Of a stretch of 20,956 nucleotides of DNA, positions 13,093 through 19,707 are shown one piece after another. Numbering within the stretch: position 1 is the stretch's first letter; every line of letters begins with the position of its first letter. Origin of the DNA: Nitrospirota bacterium (lineage in GTDB: Bacteria > Nitrospirota > Nitrospiria > Nitrospirales > NS-4); contig VBOF01000068.1 in assembly GCA_005877855.1 (NCBI GenBank), positions 1 to 20,956 of the forward strand, in the 5' to 3' direction. The notes under the pieces are model-generated. The model was not told the origin of the DNA. It did not search any database and saw nothing but the letters and a program-made list of their open reading frames with translations. Both the position numbers and the translations under genes were made by a program.

Positions 13093-14567
13093 TGGCGCAA
13101 GACTGGCTCAGAGACGCCAAGCCCGAGTATGACGTGATCGTCATCGGCTCGGGGCTTGCCGGCCTGACCGCCGCCAACCGGCTGGCAACCTGCGGCTACG
13201 CAGTCCTGCTGCTTGAGCACCACTACAACTTCGGAGGCATGGCGACGTGGTTCAAGCGCAAGGGTGGGCACATCTTCGACATCTCGCTCCATGGCTTTCC
13301 CATCGGCATGGTCAAGACCTGCCGCAAGTACTGGACGCCCGACATCGCGGAGTCCGTCGTCCAGCTCAAGGGCATCCGCTTCGACAACCCCCAGTTCTCC
13401 TTCACGACGACCTTCGACAGGGCCGACTTCACCGACAAGCTGGTCACCCACTTCAAGATCCCGGCGGAGCGGGTCGAGGAGTTCTTCAAGTTCACCCGCG
13501 GCATGAACTTCTACGACGACCAGAAGATGACCACCCGCGAGCTCTTCGAGCGCTACTTCCCCGGCCGTCTCGACGTGTGGCGCCTGCTGATGGAGCCCAT
13601 CGCCTACGCCAACGGCTCCACGCTCGACGACCCCGCCATTACCTTCGGGATCGTCTTCTCCAACTTCATGAGCAAGGGGGTCTACACCTTCCAGGGTGGT
13701 ACGGACAAGCTCATCATGAAGATGAAGGCGACGCTCAAAGCCAACAAGGTGGACCTCCGCCACCATGCGCTGGTGGAGAGGGTGCTGGTCGAGAAGGGCC
13801 GGGTGACGGGCGCGATCTGCAACGGACGGACGATCCGCGCGAAGGCCGTGCTCTCGAACGCCAACCTCAGATCCACCATTCACAAGCTGGTAGGGGATGA
13901 GCACTTCGATCCGGACTTCCTCCGGGAGGCGGCGGCGGTCCGCCTCAACAGCAGCAGTTGCCAGGTGTACATGGGCGTCCGCAAGGGTGAGTCCATCCCC
14001 TACATCGGGGACCTGTTCTTCACCTCGACCCATCCGGTGTTCGACTCGGACGCCCTGAACGCCATGGAGGTGACGAGTCGCACCTATTCCTTCTACTATC
14101 CGGACACCCGGCCGGGGTCCGACCGCTACTCGATCGTCTGCTCGACCAACGCCAACTATGAGGATTGGATGAAGCTGTCGGAAGAAGACTATAAGCGCGC
14201 GAAGGAGACGCTCATCAGGGGCGTGGTGGAGACCCTCGAGAAATATCTCCCCGGGGTCTCCGCCCAGATCGACCATCTGGAAGCGTCCACCCCGCGGACC
14301 TTCGAGTATTACACCCGCCACGTGGCGGGCGCGTCGTTCGGCACGAAGTTCGAGGGCTTGAAGATCAGCCAGAACCTGCCGAAGCAGATCGGCGGGCTCT
14401 TCCACGCGGGCTCCGTCGGCATCATCATGTCCGGCTGGCTGGGCGCCATCAACTACGGAGTCATCGTGGCGAACGAGGTGGACAAGTACTTGCAGCCGGG
14501 GTCATCGCCGTCAGCCGAGGACGCAACGGCCCTGGCCCTGAGCGCGACAGAAGCGCGTCGTGTTTGA
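13092..14567 (+). CDS. Phytoene-desaturase/retinol-saturase-like FAD oxidoreductase
   Basis: This intact 491-residue flavoprotein is related to CrtI phytoene desaturase and retinol saturase. The N-terminal dinucleotide motif is GSGLAG (19-24), followed by HHYNFGGMATW. The C-terminal FAD block is HAGSVGIIMSGWLGAINYG. Such enzymes add or remove hydrogens, or isomerise double bonds, in long hydrophobic polyenes. Its ATG shares one base with the stop of the preceding paralogue (TAATG), and its end overlaps fabG by 8 bases, so it is part of the operon. With fab genes on one side and KS/ACP/ole on the other, a role in changing the saturation of an acyl chain or hydrocarbon is more likely than carotenoid synthesis. 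No phytoene synthase is present in the window. Confidence 0.85.
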   Translation: MAQDWLRDAKPEYDVIVIGSGLAGLTAANRLATCGYAVLLLEHHYNFGGMATWFKRKGGHIFDISLHGFPIGMVKTCRKYWTPDIAESVVQLKGIRFDNPQFSFTTTFDRADFTDKLVTHFKIPAERVEEFFKFTRGMNFYDDQKMTTRELFERYFPGRLDVWRLLMEPIAYANGSTLDDPAITFGIVFSNFMSKGVYTFQGGTDKLIMKMKATLKANKVDLRHHALVERVLVEKGRVTGAICNGRTIRAKAVLSNANLRSTIHKLVGDEHFDPDFLREAAAVRLNSSSCQVYMGVRKGESIPYIGDLFFTSTHPVFDSDALNAMEVTSRTYSFYYPDTRPGSDRYSIVCSTNANYEDWMKLSEEDYKRAKETLIRGVVETLEKYLPGVSAQIDHLEASTPRTFEYYTRHVAGASFGTKFEGLKISQNLPKQIGGLFHAGSVGIIMSGWLGAINYGVIVANEVDKYLQPGSSPSAEDATALALSATEARRV

Positions 14568-15300
14568 CTTTCGCGATCAGACCGTGGTCGTGACCGGGGG
14601 CACCCGCGGCATCGGCCGGGCCATCACCCGGCGCTTCCTCGACGCCGGCGCGACGGTCGTGGCCACCTACACGGCCAACGACGCGGCGAAGGACGAATTC
14701 AGGGATTCCCTCGGACCGGCCGCTAAGAATCTCCACCTGTGCAAGTTCGACGTCGCTGAGTACGCGCAGGTCGAAGTCTTCTACAAGGACCTGGACGCGC
14801 AGCACAAGAATTTCTCCGTCCTCGTGAACAATTCCGGCATCCGCAAGGACGCCGTCCTGGCGATGATGAGGCCGGAGGACTGGCAGAAGGTGCTGGACGT
14901 CAACCTCACCGGCGTCTTCTACATGTCCAAGCTCGCCGTGCACCGGTTCATGGCGAACCGCTACGGCCGCATCATCACGATCACGTCACCGGCCAGCCGC
15001 TTCGGGTTCGAAGGACAGGCGAACTACGCCGCGTCCAAGGCTGGCCAGATCGCGATGTCCCGCTCGCTGTCGAAGGAGGTCGCCTCCCGCGGGATCACGG
15101 TGAACTGCGTGTCGCCGGGGTTCATTGACACGGACTTCCTGGCGGGCATTTCGGAGAAGCTCCGCAAGGAGTACCTGGCGTCGATCCCGCTCAAGCGGTT
15201 CGGGACGCCCGACGAGGTCGCGGCCTGCGTACTGTTCCTGGCTTCCCGGGAGGCCGGCTACATCACAGGGTCGGTCCTCTCGGTGGACGGAGGGCTGTAG
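14560..15300 (+). CDS. fabG: 3-oxoacyl-ACP reductase (FabG-like SDR)
   Basis: This is a classical short-chain dehydrogenase of 246 residues that would reduce the 3-ketoacyl-ACP made by the ketosynthase. It shows the cofactor motif TGGTRGIG (12-19), NNSGI (90-94), Asn115 (DVNLTG), Ser143 (ITSPAS), and Tyr156/Lys160 in YAASK. PGFIDTDF is typical of FabG. It starts at GTG 14560 inside the end of the upstream flavoprotein gene, and fabZ follows after one base. Context favours a dedicated rather than a housekeeping FabG. Confidence 0.9.
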   Translation: MFDFRDQTVVVTGGTRGIGRAITRRFLDAGATVVATYTANDAAKDEFRDSLGPAAKNLHLCKFDVAEYAQVEVFYKDLDAQHKNFSVLVNNSGIRKDAVLAMMRPEDWQKVLDVNLTGVFYMSKLAVHRFMANRYGRIITITSPASRFGFEGQANYAASKAGQIAMSRSLSKEVASRGITVNCVSPGFIDTDFLAGISEKLRKEYLASIPLKRFGTPDEVAACVLFLASREAGYITGSVLSVDGGL

Positions 15301-15301
15301 C

Positions 15302-15763
15302 GTGAGCCAGCGCACGGAGGAGATTCTCACCCTGCTCCCTCACCGCCCGCCGTTCCTCTTTCTGGACGAGATCCTCGAGCGAGACAGCCAGCACATCAAG
15401 GCCGCCAAGACCCTTCATCCGGATGAGCCGTACCTGGCCGGGCATTATCCTGGGCGGCCCATCATGCCCGGCGTGCTGATCTGCGAATGCGTGTTTCAGG
15501 CGGGCGCGGCGCTGCTGTTCGGCCGGGGTGGGCTCGATCCGCAGAAGATCCCGGTGCTCACCAAGATCCAGAACGCCCGCTTCCGGCGGCCCGTCTTTCC
15601 AGAGGCCAAGCTGGTCATCGAGGTGGAGATCGTGGAGGAGGTCGGACCTGCCCTGATCATGAAGGGCTCGGTCAGCGTGAACGGCCAGAACGTCCTGCGC
15701 ACCGAGTTCGTCGTCGCCATGGCGGACATCGGCGAGGGGCCTGACATCAGGGGGCTAGCGTGA
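15302..15763 (+). CDS. fabZ: 3-hydroxyacyl-ACP dehydratase (FabZ-like)
   Basis: This is a hotdog-fold dehydratase of 153 residues. The motif LPHRPPFLFLD is near the N-terminus. The active-site helix carries His48 (AGHYPGRPIMPG) and Glu62 (CECVFQ), 14 residues apart as in E. coli FabZ (His54/Glu68). It would dehydrate the 3-hydroxyacyl-ACP from FabG. The GTG start at 15302 places the LPHRPPF motif at the usual distance from the N-terminus. The stop overlaps the fabI start as GTGA, so translation is likely coupled. Confidence 0.92.
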   Translation: MSQRTEEILTLLPHRPPFLFLDEILERDSQHIKAAKTLHPDEPYLAGHYPGRPIMPGVLICECVFQAGAALLFGRGGLDPQKIPVLTKIQNARFRRPVFPEAKLVIEVEIVEEVGPALIMKGSVSVNGQNVLRTEFVVAMADIGEGPDIRGLA

Positions 15764-16563
15764 GTTTTCTCGGGTTCGACGGTAGGACCATCGTCGTCTT
15801 CGGCGTGGCCAACAAGAAGAGCGTCGCCTACCAGATCGGACAAGTGCTGGAAGCAGAAGGCGCCACCGTCGTCTATGTCGTCCGGTCGAAGGAGCGTAAG
15901 GACAGTGTGGCGAAGCTGCTCCCGAAAGCCGAGATTCACGTCTGTGACGTGGCGCGGGACGAGGAAATTCTCGCCGTGGCCCGCGACATCACGAACGGTC
16001 ATCCGACGATCCACGGGCTCGTGCACTCCATCGCTTTTCTGGATTACGAAGGCGGGAACAGGCCCTTCCATGAGACGGCCCGGAAGGCCTTCCTCCAGTC
16101 CGTGGACATCTCCTGCTACTCGCTCATCGCCATCGCAAACGCCTTCAAGAACCACCTCGCACCTGATGCGTCTGTCGTCGCGCTCTCCATCTCCACCACC
16201 AAGATGGCGGCCGAGAACTACGGCATCATGGGCCCGGTGAAGGCCGCGCTCGATTCGACCATCTGCTTCCTCGCCAAATCGTTTAGTGCGTTCTCCAACG
16301 TCCGCTTCAACTCGGTCAACCCCGGACTGCTCAAGACCTCGGCCTCCGCTGGCATCCCTGGCTACGCGGATTACTATCTGTACGCGGAAAAACTGACGCT
16401 GCGGAAGAAGGGCGTGACGACGCAGGAAGTCGCCAACGCGGCGGCGTTTCTCCTCAGCGAGCGCGCGTCGGGGATCAACGCCCAGGGGATCGTCCTGGAC
16501 GCAGGCATGGCGGTCAACTACTTCGACAAGGACATTATGCGGCGCGCGCTCCGGCCCGATTAA
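15760..16563 (+). CDS. fabI: Enoyl-ACP reductase (FabI-like)
   Basis: This is a 267-residue SDR of the FabI group, completing the elongation cycle by reducing the 2-enoyl-ACP. It shows VFGVANKKSVAYQIG (13-27), VHSIAF (88-93), the FabI-type Tyr154-x6-Lys161 (ENYGIMGPVK), and the C-terminal NAQGIVLDAGMAVNYF. Two positions differ from E. coli FabI. By hand alignment the residue matching Tyr146 is Ile144, and the residue matching Gly93 is Ala92. This suggests a specialised paralogue. It is the last gene of the block; a repeat hairpin follows 7 bases after the stop. Confidence 0.9.
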   Translation: MSFLGFDGRTIVVFGVANKKSVAYQIGQVLEAEGATVVYVVRSKERKDSVAKLLPKAEIHVCDVARDEEILAVARDITNGHPTIHGLVHSIAFLDYEGGNRPFHETARKAFLQSVDISCYSLIAIANAFKNHLAPDASVVALSISTTKMAAENYGIMGPVKAALDSTICFLAKSFSAFSNVRFNSVNPGLLKTSASAGIPGYADYYLYAEKLTLRKKGVTTQEVANAAAFLLSERASGINAQGIVLDAGMAVNYFDKDIMRRALRPD

Positions 16564-16570
16564 CCTCACT

Positions 16571-16609
16571 TCCCTCTCCCCTGGAGGGAGAGGGCGAGGT
16601 TGAGGGGGA
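16571..16609. repeat. Dispersed palindromic repeat, copy 2 (after fabI)
   Basis: This copy is 38/39 identical to that at 9142-9180, with a T instead of G at 16600. The perfect 9-base stem (16572-16580 with 16586-16594, loop CTGGA) lies just downstream of the fabI stop and could act as a 3' hairpin for the operon transcript. There is no U-run after it, so it is not a textbook terminator. Confidence 0.85.
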
Positions 16610-16931
16610 ATTCATTGTTGTGGGTCCTGTCACCGAGCCACCCTGACGTGCTCATGGCCTTTCGCCGTCGCAGCCCCGCAGACTCGGCTGCAGGCCCTTC
16701 CGCTCCGCCCGGGTCCCGCTCGGCGGCCCCCGCATCCGAAATCAAGGTGGCCTCACCGCTCACTTTGGGGAGGGACAGGGCGAGGAGAATTTCCGTTTAT
16801 TCTGAGTCTGTTGAAGGATTCCGATAATGATCACGGTAACAAAACCCACCGATGAAAATTACAAGGTCTCCGTATCGAGATGACATCAGGCAGTTCGAGT
16901 TTCGGCGCAAAATTAAACAGGAACAGGGTTT
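16610..16931. other. Intergenic stretch with degenerate repeat pieces, no convincing gene
   Basis: No credible gene is seen. A 17-base piece at 16769-16785 matches the core of the 39-base repeat at 16 of 17 positions. The stretch 16799-16822 (ATTCTGAGTCTGTTGAAGGA onward) resembles an arm of the palindromic repeat at 7388. The reading frames across 16600-16827 give low-complexity Ser/Ala/Pro/Arg peptides that look non-coding. Base composition shifts from GC-rich to visibly AT-rich at about 16800, ahead of the next gene. Confidence 0.5.
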
Positions 16932-17396
16932 ATGAGACCAACCTATTTGGAATTGGTAGCGCTGAACCCTCTTTTAAATCGTAAGAGTCCAGAAGAGATC
17001 GCGGCGTTAATCGATACCATTGAAGAATGCGGTTACCAATGGAATCCAACAGATAAACAGTTTTTTAATCCTGAACTTGGTCGTGGTTTAAGGACTCAAG
17101 GTCTAGACCTTTTTGCTCCTGATGAATTCAAAGAAGACCATCTCACCAGGATGGCTGCAATCCAAAATGATCCTGGAGGCTATGCAAAGTATGCTTATGG
17201 CATGAAGCTCTGGCAAAGGTATTCGGGAAAGTTCCTTTTAGTTTTTGTGTTGACTCTATTATTCGGGTGGATTGTCTTACCTGTTGAGATCTGGCTCGTA
17301 GCTCTCGGTCTAATTATTTTGTCGTTTCTAATTTTTAAAAAGCTTGCCTTTTGGCCAATTACAGAATCGGGGTACAAGGGCCCAGGATATCCTTAG
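16932..17396 (+). CDS. Hypothetical protein with two C-terminal membrane helices
   Basis: The 154-residue protein is not recognised. The first 95 or so residues are soluble, beginning with a helical segment (SPEEIAALIDTIEECGY) followed by an aromatic-rich stretch. Two hydrophobic helices follow at about 101-116 and 118-136 with only a short turn between them, giving a membrane hairpin, then a short polar tail. CAGGAACAGGG upstream of the ATG could serve as a ribosome site. Its bases are clearly more AT-rich than the operon upstream, and its codons often end in A or T, so it may have been acquired. No neighbour suggests a function. Confidence 0.7.
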   Translation: MRPTYLELVALNPLLNRKSPEEIAALIDTIEECGYQWNPTDKQFFNPELGRGLRTQGLDLFAPDEFKEDHLTRMAAIQNDPGGYAKYAYGMKLWQRYSGKFLLVFVLTLLFGWIVLPVEIWLVALGLIILSFLIFKKLAFWPITESGYKGPGYP

Positions 17397-17413
17397 TCGA
17401 CAGCGATTCCGGC

Positions 17414-17623
17414 TCAGGCGGATTGGTGGTGGAGGACCATCAATTGGCTGGCGCGCAAGGATAGGGTAGCGTAAGTTCGACCGCTGTTGTCGACAAACTC
17501 CACCACAAACACGTCCGGACCAAGCATCTCGACGATCGTGCCGACCTGACCACGGCGCAATCCTCGTTCGGGGAGATCTTCCGTCAACGCCACCACATCG
17601 AGCAGTTTAATTTCGGTGCTCAT
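17414..17623 (-). CDS. DUF4926 domain protein
   Basis: This small protein (69 residues from the ATG at 17623) matches the DUF4926 pattern: LLDVVALTEDLPERGLRRGQ, then GTIVEMLGPDVFVVEF, then YATLSLRASQL. It should fold as a small SH3-like beta barrel; its function is unknown. The start is fixed by a strong AAGGAG ribosome site 7 bases upstream on the minus strand; the frame continues to 17650 without a better start. It lies directly after a broken DUF6883 gene on the same strand. From memory, these two families are often adjacent. Confidence 0.85.
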   Translation of the reverse strand: MSTEIKLLDVVALTEDLPERGLRRGQVGTIVEMLGPDVFVVEFVDNSGRTYATLSLRASQLMVLHHQSA

Positions 17624-17639
17624 GAACAGCTCCTTTTTC

Positions 17640-17862
17640 TCACAGTACATAGCACGTGATCAGTCGAGCGAAATCTTCACCGTGGCGGACTATCCACAGA
17701 CTGCGAATCGCTATTCAATTCTTCAGCGTCTTTGGCTGTGAACCCCAGAATGGCTGCAAACATACGCGCCTTGTGGCGTCCGCGCGGATGCTCAGAACTT
17801 AGGCAGTAGTCCCGTAGCTTCTTCAAATCGACAATGGCCCGCTCGGGGTTGGGCAACTTCAT
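17640..17862 (-). pseudogene. DUF6883 family gene, internal deletion and frameshift
   Basis: The first frame (17862 down to 17677) begins KLPNPERAIVDLKKLRDYCL and continues through HPRGRHKARMFAAILGFTAKDAEEL, the N-terminal half of DUF6883, then ends in an unrelated tail. The conserved C-terminus is present in another frame just downstream (LWIVRHGEDFARLITCYVL, stop at 17640-17642). Both ends survive but the middle, about 40 residues by memory of the family's roughly 110-residue length, is missing, and the halves are out of frame. It sits 16 bases before the DUF4926 start and was probably co-transcribed with it. Confidence 0.75.
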
Positions 17863-18211
17863 GTCTCATGGTTAGACACCAGAAATCTGAGAAGGTTTAA
17901 TTTCGTGGCGGTCTTGAGGAAAGCTAAAGAACTGGAATGTCACTCAAACTGACTAGGCTGGGCCGATGGGCTAGCACGGCGATCACAAACTTCCACGCGA
18001 ATCACTCAGGACCTCAAATTTGTACCTATGCACAAAAGTATAGTCTAGGGCGGTGTGACCACGTCTCCATAATGTCGCTGCCATTACATAATTTGTGAGA
18101 ACCTCACCTGTCCGGCATCCGTCCTTCACATCTCATTCGATCCCGTTCCCCTCTGTAACCCTGCATCCGTACACACTTTTATGATGGCATTTGAGCTGTC
18201 CTAATTTGTCT
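17863..18211. other. Intergenic stretch without a recognisable gene
   Basis: No coding sequence, tRNA or other RNA gene is recognised. The stretch is AT-richer than the ole/fab block. A small inverted repeat (TGTCT at 17862-17866, AGACA at 17874-17878) abuts the start of the DUF6883 gene and could fold over its translation start. The promoters for the flanking divergent genes must lie in 17863-18288; only the sigma-54 type site at 18226 is convincing. Confidence 0.4.
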
Positions 18212-18227
18212 CAGCCGCAAACGGCTG
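18212..18227. repeat. Perfect short inverted repeat abutting the sigma-54 site
   Basis: CAGCCG (18212-18217), loop CAAA, CGGCTG (18222-18227). The right arm shares its last two bases with the -24 element of the promoter that follows. It could be a protein-binding site or a chance hairpin. Confidence 0.4.
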
Positions 18228-18241
18228 GTACGGCCTTTGCA
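18226..18241 (+). promoter_or_regulatory. Sigma-54 (RpoN) type -24/-12 promoter
   Basis: TGGTACGGCCTTTGCA matches the sigma-54 consensus TGGCACG-N4-TTGCW at all but one position. The key GG and GC are exactly 10 bases apart. Transcription would begin at about 18252, some 37 bases before the ATG at 18289, in the right direction. A sigma-54 promoter requires an enhancer-binding activator; no such gene is in the window. Confidence 0.6.
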
Positions 18242-18288
18242 AATCTACGATTAGGTTCCCCAGCAACACAAAAACCGGAGGTCGTGCC

Positions 18289-18606
18289 ATGTTGGAAAGC
18301 ATGCTGCTGACACTCTGGCTCATGTCAGCGTCAATGCCCGAAGGCTGTGCAGTGACGGGCACGGTTTTTCACTCAACAGAGCAGACCTTTGCGCTGCTTC
18401 ACAGCGACTGCCTCATCGATATCCAGCGACAAGATCGCTGGATCATCATGACTTCACCGCGATGGGTCGTCGCCGTGGAGATCCCGCCGACATTCGGGAA
18501 GCGCCAGTTTACTTACTCCTGGGGCTCGCCCTGGGCCCTGTTTGGAGCCGGACCGACGACCAGCGAGTGGATACCGGTAGCAGTGGGCCATCGCACAGGT
18601 CTGTAG
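18289..18606 (+). CDS. Small hypothetical protein, possibly exported
   Basis: This 105-residue protein is not recognised. A hydrophobic N-terminus (MLESMLLTLWLMSASM) could be a short signal sequence, though it lacks a basic n-region. The rest is rich in Trp, Thr and beta-prone residues. Cysteines occur at positions 19 and 41, which could pair in the periplasm. GGAGG at 18277-18281 is a good ribosome site 7 bases before the ATG. It stands alone behind a sigma-54 type promoter, which suggests conditional expression. It ends 5 bases before the stop of the convergent GNAT gene. Confidence 0.65.
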   Translation: MLESMLLTLWLMSASMPEGCAVTGTVFHSTEQTFALLHSDCLIDIQRQDRWIIMTSPRWVVAVEIPPTFGKRQFTYSWGSPWALFGAGPTTSEWIPVAVGHRTGL

Positions 18607-18611
18607 GGCGC

Positions 18612-19004
18612 TCACACGGACTTGGCGGGGCCAGTGGTCTTGCGCAGTAGGATCTCGGAGGAGCCGGGGATCAGCAAATGCAAGATCGGGCCGATTTCCT
18701 TGTAGCCGTTGCGCTCATAGAACCGCCGGGCCTGGTGATTGAAATCGGACGCGCATACGAAGAGATTCTTGGCCCGCTGGAAGACCACTCTCTCTAGATG
18801 GGCCAGGAGCGCGCGGCCATACCCTCGGCCCTGGACTGACACGGCGATGGCAAATAGTTCCAGATAGTCGCCGAAGAGAAAGCGCTGACGAAGGAAAGCT
18901 TTGTAGTTCAATCTTTTCCAGGGATCAAGATCACCAAGCAGCCGGATCACAGCCGCAAGGTCATCCGGCTTGTATGATCTAATGGTTGCCGGGGAGGGGA
19001 GCAT
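18612..19004 (-). CDS. GNAT family N-acetyltransferase, probably missing an internal segment
   Basis: This is an acetyl-CoA-dependent acetyltransferase fold. It opens with IRSYKPDDLAAVIRLLGDLD (beta1/alpha1). The core strand and acetyl-CoA loop are YLELFAIAVSVQGRGYGRALL (Q/R-x-x-G-x-G type QGRGYG), and it ends with NHQARRFYERNGYKEIG (beta6/alpha4). Between alpha1 and the core strand there are only about 20 residues, too few for the usual alpha2, beta2 and beta3. A piece of 30 or more residues seems to be missing near 18895-18905, here without loss of frame. ATG 19004 gives a normal N-terminus; a TTG at 19031 is possible. The gene overlaps the end of the upstream deacetylase gene by 26 bases. 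The substrate is unknown. Confidence 0.78.
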   Translation of the reverse strand: MLPSPATIRSYKPDDLAAVIRLLGDLDPWKRLNYKAFLRQRFLFGDYLELFAIAVSVQGRGYGRALLAHLERVVFQRAKNLFVCASDFNHQARRFYERNGYKEIGPILHLLIPGSSEILLRKTTGPAKSV

Positions 19005-19707
19005 GGTCCGAAGAAACGTTGCACCGATCAAGCAGCGCGGTGACGGTCACCGGCTGAAGACCCCTTTTCAGCAGTTCCTGCGACAGGTCTTCTACCACGG
19101 CGCGGGTGTGCAAGCCCTTGCCGTTGGCGTGGAAGACGACGATGCTGCCGCCGCGCAGTCTCGTTTTCAGGTCCTCGAGCATCCGCTCCGGCGACAGGCG
19201 CGGATCGGGATCCCCTGAGACGACGTTCCAGAGAATGAACCGCAGCCCCAGCGTCCCCGCGACCTCCACGGTGGTGTCATCGTACTCGCCGTAGGGCGGC
19301 CTGAACAACAAGCCTCGACGGTCAAAACGCTTCTCGAGCATCGTGACTGGTCTGCTGATCTCGGCGCGCTGGTGGTCCATGTCCAGCGCCGGCAGGTGGG
19401 CGTGGACCTGGCCGTGCGTTCCGATCTCAAAGAAGGGCACGGACAACAGGATCTTGACCTGGGTCTCGTGCGTCGCGATCCACCGGCCGGACAGAAAGAA
19501 CGTGGCCGGAATGCGGCGCTCCATAAGCATGGCAATCAAGGAAGCGTCGTACCCGGCTCCCTCGCGCACCGGACACATGTCGAAGGTCAAGGCCACAGCC
19601 TTGCAACTCGGCGGGCCGGACCGGATGACTTGAGCCATACCGTCGCCTAACGGCAAGACGGTGCTCCCAAGGAGCACGCACACGGCAAGCGCTCTCTTCG
19701 GTGTCAC
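18979..19707 (-). CDS. Exported polysaccharide deacetylase (CE4/NodB fold)
   Basis: The 242-residue protein has a signal peptide (residues 1 to about 25, MTPKRALAVCVLLG onward, cut near GMA). NodB-homology motifs appear in order: TFDMCP with catalytic-base Asp43, the metal histidines in THGQVHAH (His98, His102), RPPYG (136-140), a Trp motif (ILWNVVSGDPDP) and VVFHANGKGLHT with His193. The usual TFDD is TFDM, so the second aspartate of motif 1 is absent; GYD (52-54) nearby might substitute. It would act in the periplasm, removing N-acetyl groups from a polysaccharide or peptidoglycan. The start overlaps the FKBP stop by 4 bases, implying one transcript. Confidence 0.85.
   Translation of the reverse strand: MTPKRALAVCVLLGSTVLPLGDGMAQVIRSGPPSCKAVALTFDMCPVREGAGYDASLIAMLMERRIPATFFLSGRWIATHETQVKILLSVPFFEIGTHGQVHAHLPALDMDHQRAEISRPVTMLEKRFDRRGLLFRPPYGEYDDTTVEVAGTLGLRFILWNVVSGDPDPRLSPERMLEDLKTRLRGGSIVVFHANGKGLHTRAVVEDLSQELLKRGLQPVTVTALLDRCNVSSDHAPLPGNH

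Noticed and set aside
12573..14405. Long minus-strand open frame (610 codons) opposite the FAD oxidoreductases
   Set aside because: It is the antisense shadow of GC-rich coding sequence. The plus strand has clear family motifs and the minus translation has none.
10187..16563. Aryl-polyene or PUFA synthase cluster
   Set aside because: There is no AMP-ligase/ammonia-lyase-like starter gene, no multidomain Pfa protein and no chain-length factor. The enoyl reductase and adjoining oleABCD fit hydrocarbon synthesis better.
16600..16827. 75-codon open frame after fabI
   Set aside because: It translates repeat sequence and low-complexity Ser/Ala/Pro, and no family pattern is seen.
17863..18288. CRISPR array, tRNA or small RNA in the longest gene-free stretch
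   Set aside because: No regularly spaced repeats, no cloverleaf-like sequence and no convincing terminator hairpin with U-run were seen.
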